Positions 7,987 through 15,635 of a DNA stretch of 32,330 bases are shown piece by piece. The translations under genes were made by a program, and so were the position numbers. Position 1 is the stretch's first letter. The number at the start of each line of letters is the position of its first letter. This DNA is from Plectonema cf. radiosum LEGE 06105 (lineage in GTDB: Bacteria; Cyanobacteriota; Cyanobacteriia; Cyanobacteriales; Nostocaceae): assembly GCF_015207665.1 (NCBI RefSeq), contig NZ_JADEWL010000077.1, forward strand, positions 1-32,330, read 5' to 3'. Under the pieces are notes generated by a model. The model searched no databases. It was not told where the DNA came from and was given only the letters and a program-made list of their open reading frames with translations.

Positions 7987-9186
7987 TTAATTTAGAGGAA
8001 CGGTAACAATAATTTTACATCCGCCATTTGGTGTAGTTTCAATATTGAGATTACCCCCAATAGCAAGAGTGCGATCGCACATACTTTGTAAACCAAAACC
8101 TGTTGTATTTTTATTAATTTTAAACCCTTTGCCATTATCTTGAATAATTAATATTATATCCGTTGTTGTTTGAAGACTGATTGTTACTTCTGTCGCTGAT
8201 GCGTGCTTGCAAATATTTGTTAAAGATTCCTGAATAATTCGATAAATAGCAACTTTAATTTCATTTTTAACTGTGGATTGTAGATTAATTTCTAGAATAG
8301 TTAAAATCCCGCTCGAACGTTTAAACTCCTTCACCAAATTTGCGATCGCTTCTGAGAGGGATAATCCAACAAGTGGGTCAAATCGCAATGTTGCAATCGA
8401 TTGACGTACTTCCTTCAGGGCATTGGAACCCAATTGTTTAGCTTCCATCAGAAATTCTGTTGCTTCTTCTGGGTCAGTTTTCCATAGTTTTAAGGCAGCT
8501 TCTAAATGTAAATTGGAAACCGTTAAAGCATGACCAACTGAATCGTGAATATCGCGAGCAATACGATTACGTTCCTGAACTGTGGCTAATTCTTCAATTT
8601 TCAAAGCATACTCTCGTAACTGAGCATTGGCAACAGCTAGTTTTTGCCGACTTTCAAATTCTTGAACTATCGCATTAACTGCCATCTGCATAAAAACTGT
8701 GCTAATTCCTAAGATTAATACAGAAACTAATAATACCAATCCCAGTTGTTGATTAATTGCCAGAGGTTGAACCATATTAATATATTTGGCTCGATATAAT
8801 TGGGTTACTAAAGCAAAAATCATCGCCAAGCTACTAACTATTGAGCGAGTAACACCCTCAAATATCAAACAATTACGAGCTATCAAAACTAGATAAAGTA
8901 GGGGAACAACTAAAATTCCTCCTACCATTGAAGCCAGGATGATTAAAATAAATTCAAAACCAGTATAGATAATTTTATTCTGTCTATTTTTCGATGGTAA
9001 TTTTAAGCCGATAATTCCAAATATAAGCAAACAAAATAAATTTATTAACGGCATTCTCGGTAAACGCGATGCCAAGCTAAACCAAGAAGATAAAACTTCA
9101 CTACAAATTATAATACCCAGCAAAAACCACTCAAAATAAAGCAAAAACCGTAGAGGATATTTTCGGTTTTGAAGTAGGAGAATCAT
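7987..9186 (-). CDS. Membrane sensor histidine kinase (HisKA_3 type)
   Basis: The 399-residue kinase has about five or six hydrophobic segments in the first 170 residues with only short loops, so it probably senses something in or at the membrane. A short coiled linker follows, then the HisKA_3 dimerisation block with H214 in RNRIARDIHDSVGHALT. The C-terminal HATPase domain has DNGKGF and a GFGLQSM box. This arrangement is that of the DesK/NarX-like class that pairs with NarL-type regulators, as found 96 bp downstream. There is no large periplasmic domain. The gene is divergent from a secreted Spy-like protein with a 185 bp spacer. Signal unknown. Confidence 0.93.
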   Translation of the reverse strand: MILLLQNRKYPLRFLLYFEWFLLGIIICSEVLSSWFSLASRLPRMPLINLFCLLIFGIIGLKLPSKNRQNKIIYTGFEFILIILASMVGGILVVPLLYLVLIARNCLIFEGVTRSIVSSLAMIFALVTQLYRAKYINMVQPLAINQQLGLVLLVSVLILGISTVFMQMAVNAIVQEFESRQKLAVANAQLREYALKIEELATVQERNRIARDIHDSVGHALTVSNLHLEAALKLWKTDPEEATEFLMEAKQLGSNALKEVRQSIATLRFDPLVGLSLSEAIANLVKEFKRSSGILTILEINLQSTVKNEIKVAIYRIIQESLTNICKHASATEVTISLQTTTDIILIIQDNGKGFKINKNTTGFGLQSMCDRTLAIGGNLNIETTPNGGCKIIVTVPLN

Positions 9187-9271
9187 GCAACAGATTCAAT
9201 AATTGTTCTACAACAAATCAATATAACTTTTATGAAGCCAAGATACCAGGGAAATCGGTCATTAGCTAAAC

Positions 9272-9311
9272 AGGGACTTTAGTCCCTATCAAATTGAGGA
9301 CTTCAGCCTCA
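9272..9311. repeat. Paired small palindromes in the kinase/Spy-like divergent spacer
   Basis: AGGGACT-TT-AGTCCCT (9272-9287) is a perfect 7 bp hairpin. It is followed closely by TGAGG-ACTTCAG-CCTCA (9295-9311). Together they resemble dispersed cyanobacterial hairpin repeats. They lie between the divergent start codons, so they fall in the 5' untranslated or promoter region of one or both genes. Confidence 0.55.
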
Positions 9312-9371
9312 TGTGTTGGAAGTCTTGTAGAGCTTAGGATGTAAACATCGAAACAGCCAAGGAAACGCAAG

Positions 9372-9773
9372 ATGAAAGGTACGCTAGTTTCAATGTTGAC
9401 AAGTGCAATGGTATTGACCACAACGACAGTTGTTCAAGCCCAAACCACACCTCTAACCCAGATGTTTCCTGCTCTATCGGGAGTTTCACTAACTCAAGAA
9501 CAGCAAACCCAACTAGAAAAGTTAAGTGAGCAAACCCTCTCAGAAGTTACCAATCTTCTCACGGAAGAACAGAAAACACAATTCCAAGCAGCATTAGCAG
9601 CAGGTAAAGGGGTAAGGGTTGCCGTATTATCTGTAAATCCTTCTACCCAACAACAAAAGCAAATACGTGGGATTTTGCAAGCGAAAAAAACTCAAATTAA
9701 TAAAACATTAACCTCGCAACAAAAACGGCAGGTAATGCAAAATTTGTGGTCGCTTCAACAGCAAGGCAATTAA
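9372..9773 (+). CDS. Secreted Spy/CpxP-like protein (LTxxQ type)
   Basis: The 133-residue protein has a signal peptide (about 1-23, ending VVQAQ). It is followed by a helical, glutamine-rich body with repeated LTxxQ-type motifs (LTQEQ, LTEEQ, LTSQQ). These are the hallmark of the Spy/CpxP/ZraP periplasmic family, which act as chaperones or feedback inhibitors of envelope stress sensors. It is clearly related to the 180-residue protein at 18279-18821. The ATG has AAGGA 8 nt upstream. The gene is divergent from a sensor kinase and is followed after 55 bp by the repeat protein gene, probably as an operon. The exact function in cyanobacteria is unknown; the family match is by motif only. Confidence 0.8.
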   Translation: MKGTLVSMLTSAMVLTTTTVVQAQTTPLTQMFPALSGVSLTQEQQTQLEKLSEQTLSEVTNLLTEEQKTQFQAALAAGKGVRVAVLSVNPSTQQQKQIRGILQAKKTQINKTLTSQQKRQVMQNLWSLQQQGN

Positions 9774-9828
9774 TTGACTTGCAATTGAACAAAAAAATCA
9801 ACCAATAAATTTAACAACGGAAAAAATC

Positions 9829-10104
9829 ATGAAATCTCTTCTTAGTCTTTCTTTAATTGGGTTAGCTTTAACTGCATTTACACCATCAGTTTTAGCTGGG
9901 CAAACCACAACCCGCACTGGTCCAAATGGTAAAACTCAGACCACCAATCGTACCTATGGAAATGGGCAGCAAACCACAACCCGCACTAGTCCAAATGGTA
10001 AAACTCAGACCACCAATCGTACCTATGGAAATGGGCAGCAAACTACAACTCGCACTGGTCCAAATGGTAAAACTCAGACCACCAATCGTACCTATGGAAA
10101 TTAG
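9829..10104 (+). CDS. Small secreted protein made of three 23-residue repeats
   Basis: The 91-residue protein has a signal peptide (MKSLLSLSLIGLALT...SVLAG). The rest is three near-identical 23-residue units rich in Thr, Asn, Gln and Gly. Each unit itself looks like a doubled half-motif of the type TTxRTxxNGxxQ (TTTRTGPNGKTQ then TTNRTYGNGQQ). The third unit ends early at TYGN plus stop. The matching DNA units start at 9901, 9970 and 10039, with a 69 bp period and only one or two differences between copies. There are no cysteines, and no hydrophobic segments outside the signal peptide. I do not recognise a function. The composition suggests a surface or matrix protein. It follows the Spy-like gene at 55 bp and ends before a strong terminator. 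Confidence 0.8.
   Translation: MKSLLSLSLIGLALTAFTPSVLAGQTTTRTGPNGKTQTTNRTYGNGQQTTTRTSPNGKTQTTNRTYGNGQQTTTRTGPNGKTQTTNRTYGN
9901..10101 (+). repeat. 69 bp in-frame minisatellite, about 2.9 copies
   Basis: Units begin at 9901, 9970 and 10039. Units 1 and 2 differ at one base and units 1 and 3 at two over the shared length. Because the period is a multiple of three, gain or loss of a unit keeps the frame, so copy number may vary between strains. Confidence 0.92.
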
Positions 10105-10167
10105 ATAGTAACCCTATCATTAAGTATTTTTTACTTAAAGTTTTTCAAATTAATTGTCCGTGATATC

Positions 10168-10211
10168 AGCAGTAGAGATTAGAGATTGAGGATGACACTC
10201 TACTGCTTTTA
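10168..10211 (+). terminator. Strong intrinsic terminator after the repeat protein gene
   Basis: AGCAGTAGAG (10168-10177) pairs perfectly with CTCTACTGCT (10198-10207) around a 20 nt loop and runs straight into TTTTATTT. A weaker AT-rich hairpin (TTAAGTA/TACTTAA, 10120-10138) precedes it. Together they close the Spy-like plus repeat-protein unit. Confidence 0.75.
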
Positions 10212-10258
10212 TTTCATCCCAAAAAACCCAATTTAAACCTAATTAAAATTGAAAACAT

Positions 10259-11107
10259 ATGAATTATGCAAATTTATCTCTCAAATTTTTCCCTTTCTTC
10301 TTAATTCTGATTTTAATAGAAATAATTTTAATTGTGGGATGGAAAAAACAAAAATATCCCTGGAAAGAGAGTTTTATTTCATTCCTAATTGCCATTGGAC
10401 ATCGCATCTCACAAATAATTCCCACTGCTGGCTGTTTAATATTTGCTTGGAACCATCGCATTTTTACGATTTCCCTCAACCATTGGTGGAACGTTGGATT
10501 ACTTTTTCTAGGGATAGAATTTTTCTACTACTGGTTTCATCGTGCATCCCACCGTATTCGTTGGTTTTGGGCTAGTCATGTCGTCCATCATTCACCCGAA
10601 CATTTTAATCTTTCAGTAGCTTATCGTTTGGGATGGACAGGGGGAATATCCGGTAGTGCCATATTTTTTATGCCACTAGCTTGGCTGGGTTTTGAACCAT
10701 TAACGATCGCGATCGCACTTTCCCTAAATTTACTCTATCAGTTCTGGATTCATACTGAGTTAATCCCCAAGCTGGGTTTTTTGGAATGGGTTTTCAATAC
10801 TCCTTCCCACCATCGAGTTCATCATGCATCCAATTCTGAATATATCGATCGCAATTATGGAGGTGTTTTAATTATTTTTGACCGATTGTTTGGTACTTAT
10901 TCTGACGAAAATATATCAAACCCACCAATATATGGGTTAACTCATCCAATTAATTCTGATAATCCATTGAAAATAGCTTTACATGAATGGATACAGATTT
11001 TAAAAGATATAGTTTCGACTCATTCTTGGAAAGAACGCTTTTGTTATGTATTTGCTTCCCCCGATTGGAAACCCAATCATATTTCCTTATATAGTGGTAA
11101 TTCATGA
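10259..11107 (+). CDS. Fatty acid hydroxylase / sterol desaturase superfamily membrane protein
   Basis: The 282-residue integral membrane di-iron enzyme has histidine motifs in the expected order: HRASH (94-98), HVVHH (107-111), a lone H165 in a membrane-proximal WIHTE, and HHRVHH (184-189). The family-typical DRNYGG and DRLFGTY segments follow. Hydrophobic spans lie at about 8-27, 39-65, 77-92 and 130-165. By family it hydroxylates or desaturates a lipid. The substrate cannot be told from the sequence; relatives act on fatty acids, carotenoids and sterols. The ATG start places the first membrane span at the N-terminus. A strong terminator separates it from the gene upstream, so it probably has its own promoter. 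Confidence 0.9.
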   Translation: MNYANLSLKFFPFFLILILIEIILIVGWKKQKYPWKESFISFLIAIGHRISQIIPTAGCLIFAWNHRIFTISLNHWWNVGLLFLGIEFFYYWFHRASHRIRWFWASHVVHHSPEHFNLSVAYRLGWTGGISGSAIFFMPLAWLGFEPLTIAIALSLNLLYQFWIHTELIPKLGFLEWVFNTPSHHRVHHASNSEYIDRNYGGVLIIFDRLFGTYSDENISNPPIYGLTHPINSDNPLKIALHEWIQILKDIVSTHSWKERFCYVFASPDWKPNHISLYSGNS

Positions 11108-11224
11108 ATTACAACTACTTTCCTCTTCGTTTTGCATAAGTGCTGAGTTATTGCTCCCTACTCCCGAACGAACTACTCCCTATTCCCTAGATTACAAGTG
11201 TTTAACCAGACATAATATTACTTC

Positions 11225-11257
11225 ATAAAAAAACCGGGGAACAATACTTACCCGGTT
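11225..11257 (-). terminator. Intrinsic terminator for the aldolase gene
   Basis: On the minus strand AACCGGG and CCCGGTT (11232-11238 with 11251-11257) form a perfect 7 bp stem followed directly by a T run. It lies about 80 bp beyond the aldolase stop. Confidence 0.65.
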
Positions 11258-11287
11258 CGGTCATTCTTTTGAGAATCCTCAGTAATT

Positions 11288-11315
11288 TAGGGACACCCGA
11301 TTTGTAGTGTCCCTA
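11288..11315. terminator. TAGGGACAC hairpin after the aldolase gene
   Basis: A perfect 9 bp inverted repeat (11288-11296 with 11307-11315) has a 10 nt loop. On the plus strand it is followed by a T-rich stretch, so it could stop plus-strand readthrough. On the minus strand the tail is weaker. It may instead be a dispersed repeat. Confidence 0.4.
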
Positions 11316-11338
11316 TTTACTTGTTTATTTAATTAAAA

Positions 11339-12418
11339 TTATACTTTAGCAGCAGACTTGGTTTTAGCAGCAAGTTCACCACTAGCATACTTAGCAGCAA
11401 ACTCATCCAAAGGAATTTGCTTAATCTTGCTAGCATTTCCAGCAGTACCAAAGGCTTGATATCTGTCTAAACAAACCTGCTTCATGTACTTAATGGAAGG
11501 CTTGAGGAAGTGACGGGGGTCGAAGTTGGATGGATCTTTCGCAGCAGCTTCGCGGAAAGCCGCAGTAATAGCCAAACGGTTATCGGTGTCAATATTCACC
11601 TTACGTACACCGCTCTTAATACCCTTCTGGATTTCTTCCACAGGTACACCGTAGGTTTCAGGAATCTTACCACCGTACTGGTTAATCATATCTAACCACT
11701 CTTGAGGTACGGAAGAAGAGCCGTGCATTACCAAGTGAGTGTTGGGTAAGCGATTGTGAATTTCTTCAATACGACTGATTGCCAAAATTTCACCAGTAGG
11801 CTTACGAGTGAACTTGTAAGCACCGTGGCTAGTTCCAATCGCAACTGCTAGCGCATCAACTTGAGTTCTTTCTACAAACTCAACAGCTTCATCAGGGTCA
11901 GTTAAAAGTTGTTCTCTGCTGAGTTTTCCTTCAGCACCGTGTCCATCTTCAGCTTCACCCATGCCAGTTTCCAAAGAACCCAAACAACCGAGTTCTCCTT
12001 CTACACTAGCACCAACGGAGTGAGCTACTTTCACAACTTCAGCGGTAACACTCACGTTGTACTCAAAACTAGCTGGAGTCTTCGCATCAGCTTCAAGGGA
12101 ACCATCCATCATGACGCTGGTAAAACCGTTGCGAATTGCAGAATAGCAAGTTGCAGGGCTGTTACCGTGGTCTTGGTGCATCGCAATGGGAAGATGTGGA
12201 TAAGTTTCCACTGCGCCTAAAATCAGGTGACGCAGAAAGTTTTCTCCCGCATACTGACGCGCACCACGAGAAGCCTGTAAAATCACAGGGCTATCAGCTT
12301 CTTGAGCAGCCTGCATAATTGCCAGGATTTGCTCCATGTTATTCACATTATAAGCCGGGATACCGTAGCCGTTTTCAGCAGCGTGGTCAAGCAGCAGACG
12401 CATTGGTACGAGCGCCAT
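11339..12418 (-). CDS. fbaA: Class II fructose-bisphosphate aldolase, Calvin-cycle type
   Basis: This enzyme condenses glyceraldehyde-3-phosphate with dihydroxyacetone phosphate to fructose-1,6-bisphosphate, and also makes sedoheptulose-1,7-bisphosphate. It therefore serves the Calvin cycle, gluconeogenesis and glycolysis. The 359-residue product is full length for the CbbA/FbaA type of cyanobacteria. It shows AMHQDHG with the catalytic aspartate D83 and metal-ligand H84, a second metal-binding region in HGSSSVP, and the phosphate-binding NIDTDNRLA segment. An AGGAGG Shine-Dalgarno 7 nt before the ATG implies strong translation. A terminator lies just downstream. The symbol cbbA is also used. 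Confidence 0.97.
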   Translation of the reverse strand: MALVPMRLLLDHAAENGYGIPAYNVNNMEQILAIMQAAQEADSPVILQASRGARQYAGENFLRHLILGAVETYPHLPIAMHQDHGNSPATCYSAIRNGFTSVMMDGSLEADAKTPASFEYNVSVTAEVVKVAHSVGASVEGELGCLGSLETGMGEAEDGHGAEGKLSREQLLTDPDEAVEFVERTQVDALAVAIGTSHGAYKFTRKPTGEILAISRIEEIHNRLPNTHLVMHGSSSVPQEWLDMINQYGGKIPETYGVPVEEIQKGIKSGVRKVNIDTDNRLAITAAFREAAAKDPSNFDPRHFLKPSIKYMKQVCLDRYQAFGTAGNASKIKQIPLDEFAAKYASGELAAKTKSAAKV

Positions 12419-12723
12419 AGATATTCCTCCTAGTTTGGTTATTCGCTAATCCGTTGAAGACAAGCGTAATCTTTACAATTAATCTTAAGATAATTTTCAA
12501 CTTATAGGAAATTATAACTATTCGTGGGTAACTATAAAAAAAATTTTCTATTCTAAGGTCGAAGGTCAAAGGTTAAAGGTTAAAGGTCTAAGGTTAAAGT
12601 TCCTAAAGTTCCCGAAGTAATTCTATCTCCCCTTTTTCTTGTCCGAAGCAAGAAAGTGAGAGATAAAAATATATAAAGAACATTTTAAAAAATACATGAA
12701 GATATTATGTTACTATCTTTACA
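12419..12723. other. Spacer upstream of the aldolase gene, with a heptamer repeat
   Basis: About 300 bp between the tRNA-Lys gene and fbaA. Next to fbaA is the AGGAGG ribosome binding site. A degenerate heptamer run (AAGGTTA, AAGGTCA, AAGGTCT types) occupies about 12554-12600. The rest is AT-rich and must carry the fbaA promoter, which I cannot place. Confidence 0.6.
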
Positions 12724-12795
12724 TGGGTAGCCTGGGATTCGAACCCAGAACAAATCGGTTAAAAGCCGAGTACTCTACCATTGAGTTAGCCACCC
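12724..12795 (-). tRNA. trnK-UUU: tRNA-Lys (anticodon UUU)
   Basis: The 72 nt sequence folds as a full cloverleaf. The acceptor GGGTGGC pairs with GCTACCC (one G-U). There is a D-arm with ACTC/GAGT, an anticodon loop CTTTTAA giving anticodon TTT, and a T-arm CTGGG-TTCGAAT-CCCAG. The outermost anticodon-stem pair is a C/T mismatch. The CCA end is not encoded. Confidence 0.95.
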
Positions 12796-12856
12796 TTCGC
12801 GTTTTGCGCGACTAATGAATAATAGCACACAACCCTAGCCATTTGTAAAGGGGGTG

Positions 12857-13726
12857 CTAGGAAAAATTTGCTATGAGCCGAATTATTGTTGATTGAGTAG
12901 CACCAGGTTCGACTATAGTTAAGTTTTCTCCGGTATTCATAGCATTACGCGGTCCGCTCCAAGGTTCCAAACAATAAAAGTCTTTACCTTTAACTGTCCA
13001 AAATACCAAAGTTGAAAAATTATCGTCGTATTCCAAGGTAATTTTTAAGTTACGACCTTTATCTGTAACGCTGGCAGATTTTCCACTGAGTTTGTTAAAT
13101 GCAACATCAATTTCATCGCGGCTAAAATCGAAATTACCGTTAAACGGGTGAATTTCCGGGCTACCTTTCTCTTGGAACTCAATAGAGGGAATATCAAACT
13201 CTAGCTGACTTTTGTCGTGGGTTAAGAAATAAGGATGAAAACCCACCGAGAAAGGCATTGGTTCCGAAGACTTGTTGGTAACTTCTTGGACTATTGTTAG
13301 CGTATTACCATGGAGTTGATAGCTAAAATTGACCTGAAAATCAAAAGGATAAACTTTTTTGGTTTCTTCGTTGCTGTGAAGAGCCAACTTGAGACAAACA
13401 TGATCAACAGTAACTTCCTCACTCACTCCCCAAGGTAAATTACGAGCAAAGCCGTGTTGTTTGAGCGTAAATGTTTGACCGTTTACAGTGTAAGAATCTT
13501 CAGGTAAATTTCCGCAAATAGGAAACAAAATCGGATTCCCACCGCGAATGCTCATTTCCGGGTTCTTGAATCGTTCCTCATCCAGATAAAAAACTTCTTG
13601 ACCGTTAATCCGCCATTTTGTAATAATACCGCCACGCTTGGGCAGCACTTCCAACTGAGACTGAGATTTTTCATCAGTCAGAATATAAGTTTCGTACTGT
13701 CTTTGTTCGACATCTATAGTAAACAT
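12857..13726 (-). CDS. Aldose 1-epimerase (galactose mutarotase-like) family protein
   Basis: The 289-residue, single-domain beta-sandwich protein resembles the aldose-1-epimerase/mutarotase family, which interconverts alpha and beta anomers of sugars or sugar phosphates. Supporting motifs are a GGxPILFPICGN segment early on, KQHGFAR (probable active-site histidine and arginine), and the later GFHPYF block with the second conserved histidine. WSGPRNAMNTGE near the C-terminus is a typical family ending. The substrate cannot be set from the sequence; a hexose or hexose phosphate is likely. The ATG start lacks a visible Shine-Dalgarno. The gene lies between tRNA-Lys and pdhA on the same strand, separated from pdhA by repeats. 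Confidence 0.88.
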   Translation of the reverse strand: MFTIDVEQRQYETYILTDEKSQSQLEVLPKRGGIITKWRINGQEVFYLDEERFKNPEMSIRGGNPILFPICGNLPEDSYTVNGQTFTLKQHGFARNLPWGVSEEVTVDHVCLKLALHSNEETKKVYPFDFQVNFSYQLHGNTLTIVQEVTNKSSEPMPFSVGFHPYFLTHDKSQLEFDIPSIEFQEKGSPEIHPFNGNFDFSRDEIDVAFNKLSGKSASVTDKGRNLKITLEYDDNFSTLVFWTVKGKDFYCLEPWSGPRNAMNTGENLTIVEPGATQSTIIRLIANFS

Positions 13727-13756
13727 AATTCAATAATTGCGAATTGGACGGAGAAT

Positions 13757-13851
13757 AGTTAGGAGTTAGGAGTTAGGAGTTAGGAGTTAGGAGTTAGGAG
13801 TTAGGAGTTAGGAGTTAGGAGTTAGGAGTTAGGAGTTAGGAGTTAGGAGTT
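13757..13851. repeat. STRR block of (AGGAGTT)n, about 13 copies
   Basis: A near-perfect 7-base tandem repeat AGGAGTT fills 95 bp of the spacer between the epimerase-like gene and pdhA. It is the reverse complement of the AACTCCT unit at 3331-3551. Confidence 0.95.
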
Positions 13852-13870
13852 ATTACTTATTACTTAGCAT

Positions 13871-13944
13871 CACCCCATCACCCCATCCCCCCATCACTCT
13901 ACCATCCTACCTTTGACCTTTGACCTCTAACCTTTAACCTTTGA
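13871..13944. repeat. Mixed STRR: CACCCCAT-type then CCTTTGA-type heptamers
   Basis: A run of CACCCCAT/CCCCATC units (13871-13897) and then a run of CCTTTGA/CCTTTAA/CCTCTAA heptamers (13911-13944) end exactly at the pdhA stop codon. The first unit resembles the CTCCCCAT run at 1-24, also next to a stop codon (radA). Confidence 0.75.
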
Positions 13945-14979
13945 TTACTCGTCTTCAGCGAAGATAAAGCGATACAACTCGCCCGGGTCGGGTTCGGGAC
14001 TGCTTTCGGCGAATTGCACTGCTTCGTCAATGGTTGCTTGAATTTTGCGGTCTATGTTTTTTAGTTCTTCTTGAGAAGCTAAATTTTGTTCGACTAGATA
14101 GGCGGCAAACTTCTTAATCGGGTCACGAGAAAACCAAAATTCTTTTTCTTCCTTACTACGCATTTCATCTGGATCTGCTAAAGAGTGACCCCGGAAACGG
14201 TAGGTAAGTGCTTCGATTAAAGTCGGACCTTCTCCAGCACGAGCGCGTAATACTGCGTCCGTAGCAACGGAACGGACTGCTAATACATCCATTCCATCGA
14301 CTTCAACCCCAACCATACCGAATGCGCTGGCTTTTTTGTAAATTTCTGGTACAGAAGTAGCGCGTTCGTGGGACATCCCAATTGCCCACTTGTTATTCTC
14401 GACCACGAAAATAATCGGCAGTTTCCATAGGGCTGCCATATTTAGGGTTTCATAAAATTGACCATTATTGCAGGCTCCGTCGCCAAAAAAAGCCGCCGTT
14501 ACTTGGTCTGCGGTTTCATCTCCCATGACTTCACGACGATACTTGGTTTGAAAAGCTGCTCCTGCTGCTACAGGAATACCCTCAGCCACAAAGGCATAAC
14601 CACCTAAAAGACGATGTTCGGCGGAAAACATATGCATCGAACCACCGCGTCCTTTGCTACAACCTGTTGCTTTACCAAATAACTCAGCCATCACCTCTTT
14701 GGCAGGGACTCCCGCACTCAAAGCATGAACGTGGTCGCGATAGGTACTGCAAACGAAATCTTCACCCGGTCGCATAGCTTTGATTACACCGCTAGCAACT
14801 GCTTCTTGACCGTTGTACAGATGAACAAAACCAAACATTTTGCCTCTGTAATACATTTCGGCGCACTTGTCTTCAAACAGTCGCCCCAAAACCATATCTT
14901 CGTAAATTCGCAGACCTTCTTCTTTGGTTATTTGCGCGGTAGTCGCGTTGAAATCGGGTAAAGTACGTTCTTGAATCAT
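13945..14979 (-). CDS. pdhA: Pyruvate dehydrogenase E1 component, alpha subunit
   Basis: This is the alpha half of the heterotetrameric E1 enzyme, which decarboxylates pyruvate with thiamine diphosphate and passes the acetyl group to the E2 lipoyl domain. The 344-residue protein is full length. The ThDP-binding motif GDGACNNG is at 166-173 with the usual NNKWAIG following. The conserved loop [12 protein letters not shown] lies in the C-terminal third. No beta-subunit gene is adjacent; in cyanobacteria the PDH genes are generally scattered. The ATG start gives the usual short N-terminal arm. It is divergent from ftn2 across a 656 bp spacer. Confidence 0.96.
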   Translation of the reverse strand: MIQERTLPDFNATTAQITKEEGLRIYEDMVLGRLFEDKCAEMYYRGKMFGFVHLYNGQEAVASGVIKAMRPGEDFVCSTYRDHVHALSAGVPAKEVMAELFGKATGCSKGRGGSMHMFSAEHRLLGGYAFVAEGIPVAAGAAFQTKYRREVMGDETADQVTAAFFGDGACNNGQFYETLNMAALWKLPIIFVVENNKWAIGMSHERATSVPEIYKKASAFGMVGVEVDGMDVLAVRSVATDAVLRARAGEGPTLIEALTYRFRGHSLADPDEMRSKEEKEFWFSRDPIKKFAAYLVEQNLASQEELKNIDRKIQATIDEAVQFAESSPEPDPGELYRFIFAEDE

Positions 14980-15635
14980 TATTTTTCGTAAAAACTCCGT
15001 GGTAACACTTAAAGGTATGATTTTAGTAAAGTGACTCTATATTGCCAAATGCACAGGATTTACTGTTAATTTAGAAGACTTTGCTAAATCTTTTAATCCT
15101 TATTCTATAAGTAGTTAGGCTGCTATCAGCTTATAGATTACTGTTTGAGGATATCAATATTCTGCATTTTGGTTAACAAATCAAAAACAGGCAATAATAA
15201 ATATCCGGAATATCTCTGTGGATATTTGTACTTAAGTCACAATTGTGATAGTATCTTTTTCTCGTTTGGGGAAAAGTCTTTGTGTACTTTGCTATTGTTA
15301 CTCATCGTACACAAGTATTGTTGTGCAAATACAAAGTTTATATGTAGTGTGTATTTAACAATGTAATTGTCAGCAAGGGTGATATCTTCTAATGTTATGG
15401 GGGCATAAATACGAATGTTAAACTAAGCACATTTAACTATGATGGGAGGTCGAGTAAAACTTTAATTTACATTCGTTTATAAGGGCTTAACTCTATATTA
15501 AGGGAGGTATAAGTAAAGTTGTTGCGATACATACTTGTAGTGTGCAGTCACTGGGTTATTATTATGGCACGGTTTTACAAGCCCAAGATTTATTAAGAAA
15601 ACCTTATTGATGAAAGCTGAGCGGGGAAGTAGGCT
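14980..15635. other. Long divergent spacer between pdhA and ftn2
   Basis: About 650 bp, AT-rich, carrying promoters for two divergent genes. I see no convincing gene; a 73-codon plus-strand frame inside it lacks a plausible composition and a ribosome binding site. Two similar segments, GGGAGGTCGAGTAAAACTT at 15444 and GGGAGGTATAAGTAAAGTT at 15502, lie 58 bp apart. Confidence 0.55.

Noticed and set aside
9272-9311. Attenuator or riboswitch in the Spy-like leader
   Set aside because: Only two short separate hairpins of dispersed-repeat type are visible; no ligand-binding core or alternative pairing was found.
9926-10108. Second frame of 60 codons over the 69 bp repeats
   Set aside because: It is open only because the repeat period is a multiple of three. 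The frame with signal peptide and ribosome-binding context is the one at 9829-10104.
10249-10575. 108-codon frame overlapping the fatty acid hydroxylase gene
   Set aside because: Shadow frame; the overlapping 282-residue frame has all di-iron histidine motifs.
12387-12569. 60-codon minus-strand frame covering the aldolase leader
   Set aside because: It runs across the AGGAGG ribosome binding site and into the aldolase start in another frame; no protein-like features.
15145-15366. 73-codon plus-strand frame in the pdhA-ftn2 spacer
   Set aside because: No ribosome binding site, cysteine-rich and low-complexity composition, no family resemblance; likely chance in an AT-rich spacer.
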